Positions 13,873-15,350 of a DNA stretch of 15,350 nucleotides are shown piece after piece. Position numbers and translations under genes: made by a program. Positions within the stretch are counted from its first letter, which is position 1; each line of letters starts with the position of its first letter. The stretch is from Chitinophagaceae bacterium UBA2793 (GTDB taxonomy: Bacteria; Bacteroidota; Bacteroidia; Chitinophagales; Chitinophagaceae): assembly GCA_002352045.1 (NCBI GenBank), contig DEHT01000047.1, positions 1 through 15,350 on the forward strand, written 5' to 3'. The notes beneath the pieces are model-generated. The model was not told the origin of the DNA and did no database searches. It saw only the letters and a program-made list of their open reading frames with translations.

Positions 13873-15350
13873 TTAGAATCTTAAACCTACACTTGCAAAA
13901 AAGTTAATACCGTAGGCATAAAATTTTCTTGCAGGAAATTTATTTACATTCTTTTCAGCAAAGTCGAAACGAAGTTGTTCGAAACCGCCGGTTACAATAT
14001 TTTGATTGTTTAATATATTATTTACCCCAAGGTTAAATACAAGGAAATGACGTTTTTTCAATGATTTAAATTTATTGTTCATCAACCATGAATATCCTGC
14101 AAAAGCATCTAAAGTGTATTGCGATTTCAATCTTTCCTGATCAAGTATGTCTGACCTTAACGGATCGTTTGCTGGAATACCATTCACTGCATTTTCTGTT
14201 CTGCGAAGCGGGTTAAAATCTAACCACATGTTATCAAAGTAATTAAAGTTTACATTGATAAACCAAAACTTAGGTGAACGATAATCTAAACCAATGGTGT
14301 AAGCTTCCTGGGGAGTAGGCACCCGGTAGTTTTTTGCATAAATTAAATCCTGCGAAACTAAAGCAGAGCTGTTATCTACCGTAACGGTAGCATTTTGCCG
14401 GCCGGTAAAATAATATCTTCCAACAGATGCACCTGCATTCACACTTAGTCCTTTGTAAATTTTAGCATCAATACCAAACTCTCCGCCAAAGTGCATTTTA
14501 TCAATGCCACTAATGGCATAGTTCACAAAGTTTCTGTACTCATCATGATAAAAAGTGAGCACATTTATTTGATCCTGTATCTGCGTATAAAAACCGGTTA
14601 AACGAATTTTTAGTTTGGGTGCATTCATTACATAACCGGCTTCGGCAGATGTAATTTTTTCGGAACTAAGGTTATCTTGTACGGCATCTCTTGTTCTTGG
14701 CGCTATATAAGCATTTTCAAAGAAAGGTGCACGGGTCATATAAGCCCCGTTTGCAAAGAGGTAGTTGCGTCCATCAATCTTATAAGTAGCACCGCCTTTG
14801 AAAGTGTAGTTATAAAAATTATTCACTTTAGATTTACCGTAAGAGTTGTTGGGAAACAAACCTACTCTTGCATTGCCTGTACGAAAGAAGCTGGTGTAAG
14901 AATGTTCGGCACTTACAAAGAAATCTATTTTATTAAACTTTACTACAGTTTGTGCCCATACTGCGGCACGCTTAATATCTATATCATAATTATAACCAAG
15001 CCGGTCGCCTTCTTTTACAATTCTGTTTGGTCGGTTTAAATTATTTTGATTGGCTTCGGTACTAGTTGCAAAATCTCTTTCGGCAAATTGATTCAAATCC
15101 ATATAAAAATCTCCGCCCAATAAATCTTCAACTTCTTTGTAATAATGATTTTTTTGGTATTGAAACGAGCCTCCGGCTGTAAAATCTATGTGCTGGTTAA
15201 TATTTGCATTCAACACCGTATTGAAATTATAACGATTGGTTGCAATAACCCTGTTTTCTAAAATATAACGGCTACGCTTACCTGTAACAGAGTTCCCGGG
15301 AATGCCATTTACATTATCAATGGTCATTACACTTCCGTAATTGGTTTGGT
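13873..15350 (-). CDS. TonB-dependent receptor, C-terminal beta-barrel part (5' end outside window)
   Basis: The frame is open through the window edge: seven more codons precede the internal Met at 15327, so that Met is not the start. The visible 491 residues are the C-terminal part of an outer-membrane TonB-dependent receptor. They show repeated amphipathic strands rich in aromatic, Asn and Gly residues (for example FKGGATYKIDGRNYLFANGAY, SAEAGYVMNAPKLKIRLTGFY and VNFNYFDNMWLDFNPLRRTE in part) and end in a final strand with terminal Phe (FASVGLRF), the barrel-assembly signature. The plug domain, TonB box and any carboxypeptidase-like N-terminal domain would lie beyond 15350. Such receptors import ligands too large or scarce for porins, using TonB energy; the ligand is not inferable. 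It is upstream in an operon with the DUF5689 lipoprotein and the T9SS cargo protein. Confidence 0.9.
   Translation of the reverse strand, partial: QTNYGSVMTIDNVNGIPGNSVTGKRSRYILENRVIATNRYNFNTVLNANINQHIDFTAGGSFQYQKNHYYKEVEDLLGGDFYMDLNQFAERDFATSTEANQNNLNRPNRIVKEGDRLGYNYDIDIKRAAVWAQTVVKFNKIDFFVSAEHSYTSFFRTGNARVGLFPNNSYGKSKVNNFYNYTFKGGATYKIDGRNYLFANGAYMTRAPFFENAYIAPRTRDAVQDNLSSEKITSAEAGYVMNAPKLKIRLTGFYTQIQDQINVLTFYHDEYRNFVNYAISGIDKMHFGGEFGIDAKIYKGLSVNAGASVGRYYFTGRQNATVTVDNSSALVSQDLIYAKNYRVPTPQEAYTIGLDYRSPKFWFINVNFNYFDNMWLDFNPLRRTENAVNGIPANDPLRSDILDQERLKSQYTLDAFAGYSWLMNNKFKSLKKRHFLVFNLGVNNILNNQNIVTGGFEQLRFDFAEKNVNKFPARKFYAYGINFFASVGLRF

Overview
The window reads as a chromosomal segment of a Bacteroidota bacterium, most likely in or near the Chitinophagales/Chitinophagaceae. 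This rests on several features: low-GC DNA; starts with little visible Shine-Dalgarno; promoter-like TAnnTTTG boxes; a secreted protein with a type IX secretion (T9SS) C-terminal sorting domain; a DUF5689/choice-of-anchor J lipoprotein; a TonB-dependent receptor; and an OmpA protein with thrombospondin type 3 repeats. The placement comes from recognised families and not from a database search.

Layout, left to right. (1) 31-2650, minus strand: an L,D-transpeptidase-like periplasmic protein, then a long OmpA-family outer-membrane protein. The OmpA gene has its own promoter-like box and a strong terminator; both genes concern the cell envelope and peptidoglycan. (2) 2651-2894: a divergent intergenic region with a promoter for the OmpA gene and three direct copies of TGCATTAA. 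(3) 2895-6245, plus strand: a tight three-gene operon of a long-chain polyprenyl diphosphate synthase, the RecJ exonuclease (TTG start, 4-base overlap with the upstream stop) and a class I SAM methyltransferase of unknown substrate. It ends in a hairpin that it appears to share with the convergent htpG. (4) 6327-9550, minus strand: the Hsp90 chaperone HtpG, with a DctA-type dicarboxylate:cation symporter upstream. (5) 9669-15350, minus strand: a likely operon of a TonB-dependent receptor (5' end outside the window), a DUF5689 lipoprotein and an 872-residue T9SS cargo protein built from duplicated Ig-like/FN3 units, closed by a strong terminator.

Regions 1-4 are mostly housekeeping and envelope genes. 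Region 5 is the accessory-like part: three exported proteins in one transcription unit, probably forming a surface uptake or attachment system with no SusD homologue visible here. I found no CRISPR array, phage, transposon, tRNA or rRNA, and no clear undescribed defence-type system. The best candidates for a second look are the region 5 operon, the altered OmpA domain with its cysteine cluster, and the TGCATTAA repeats.
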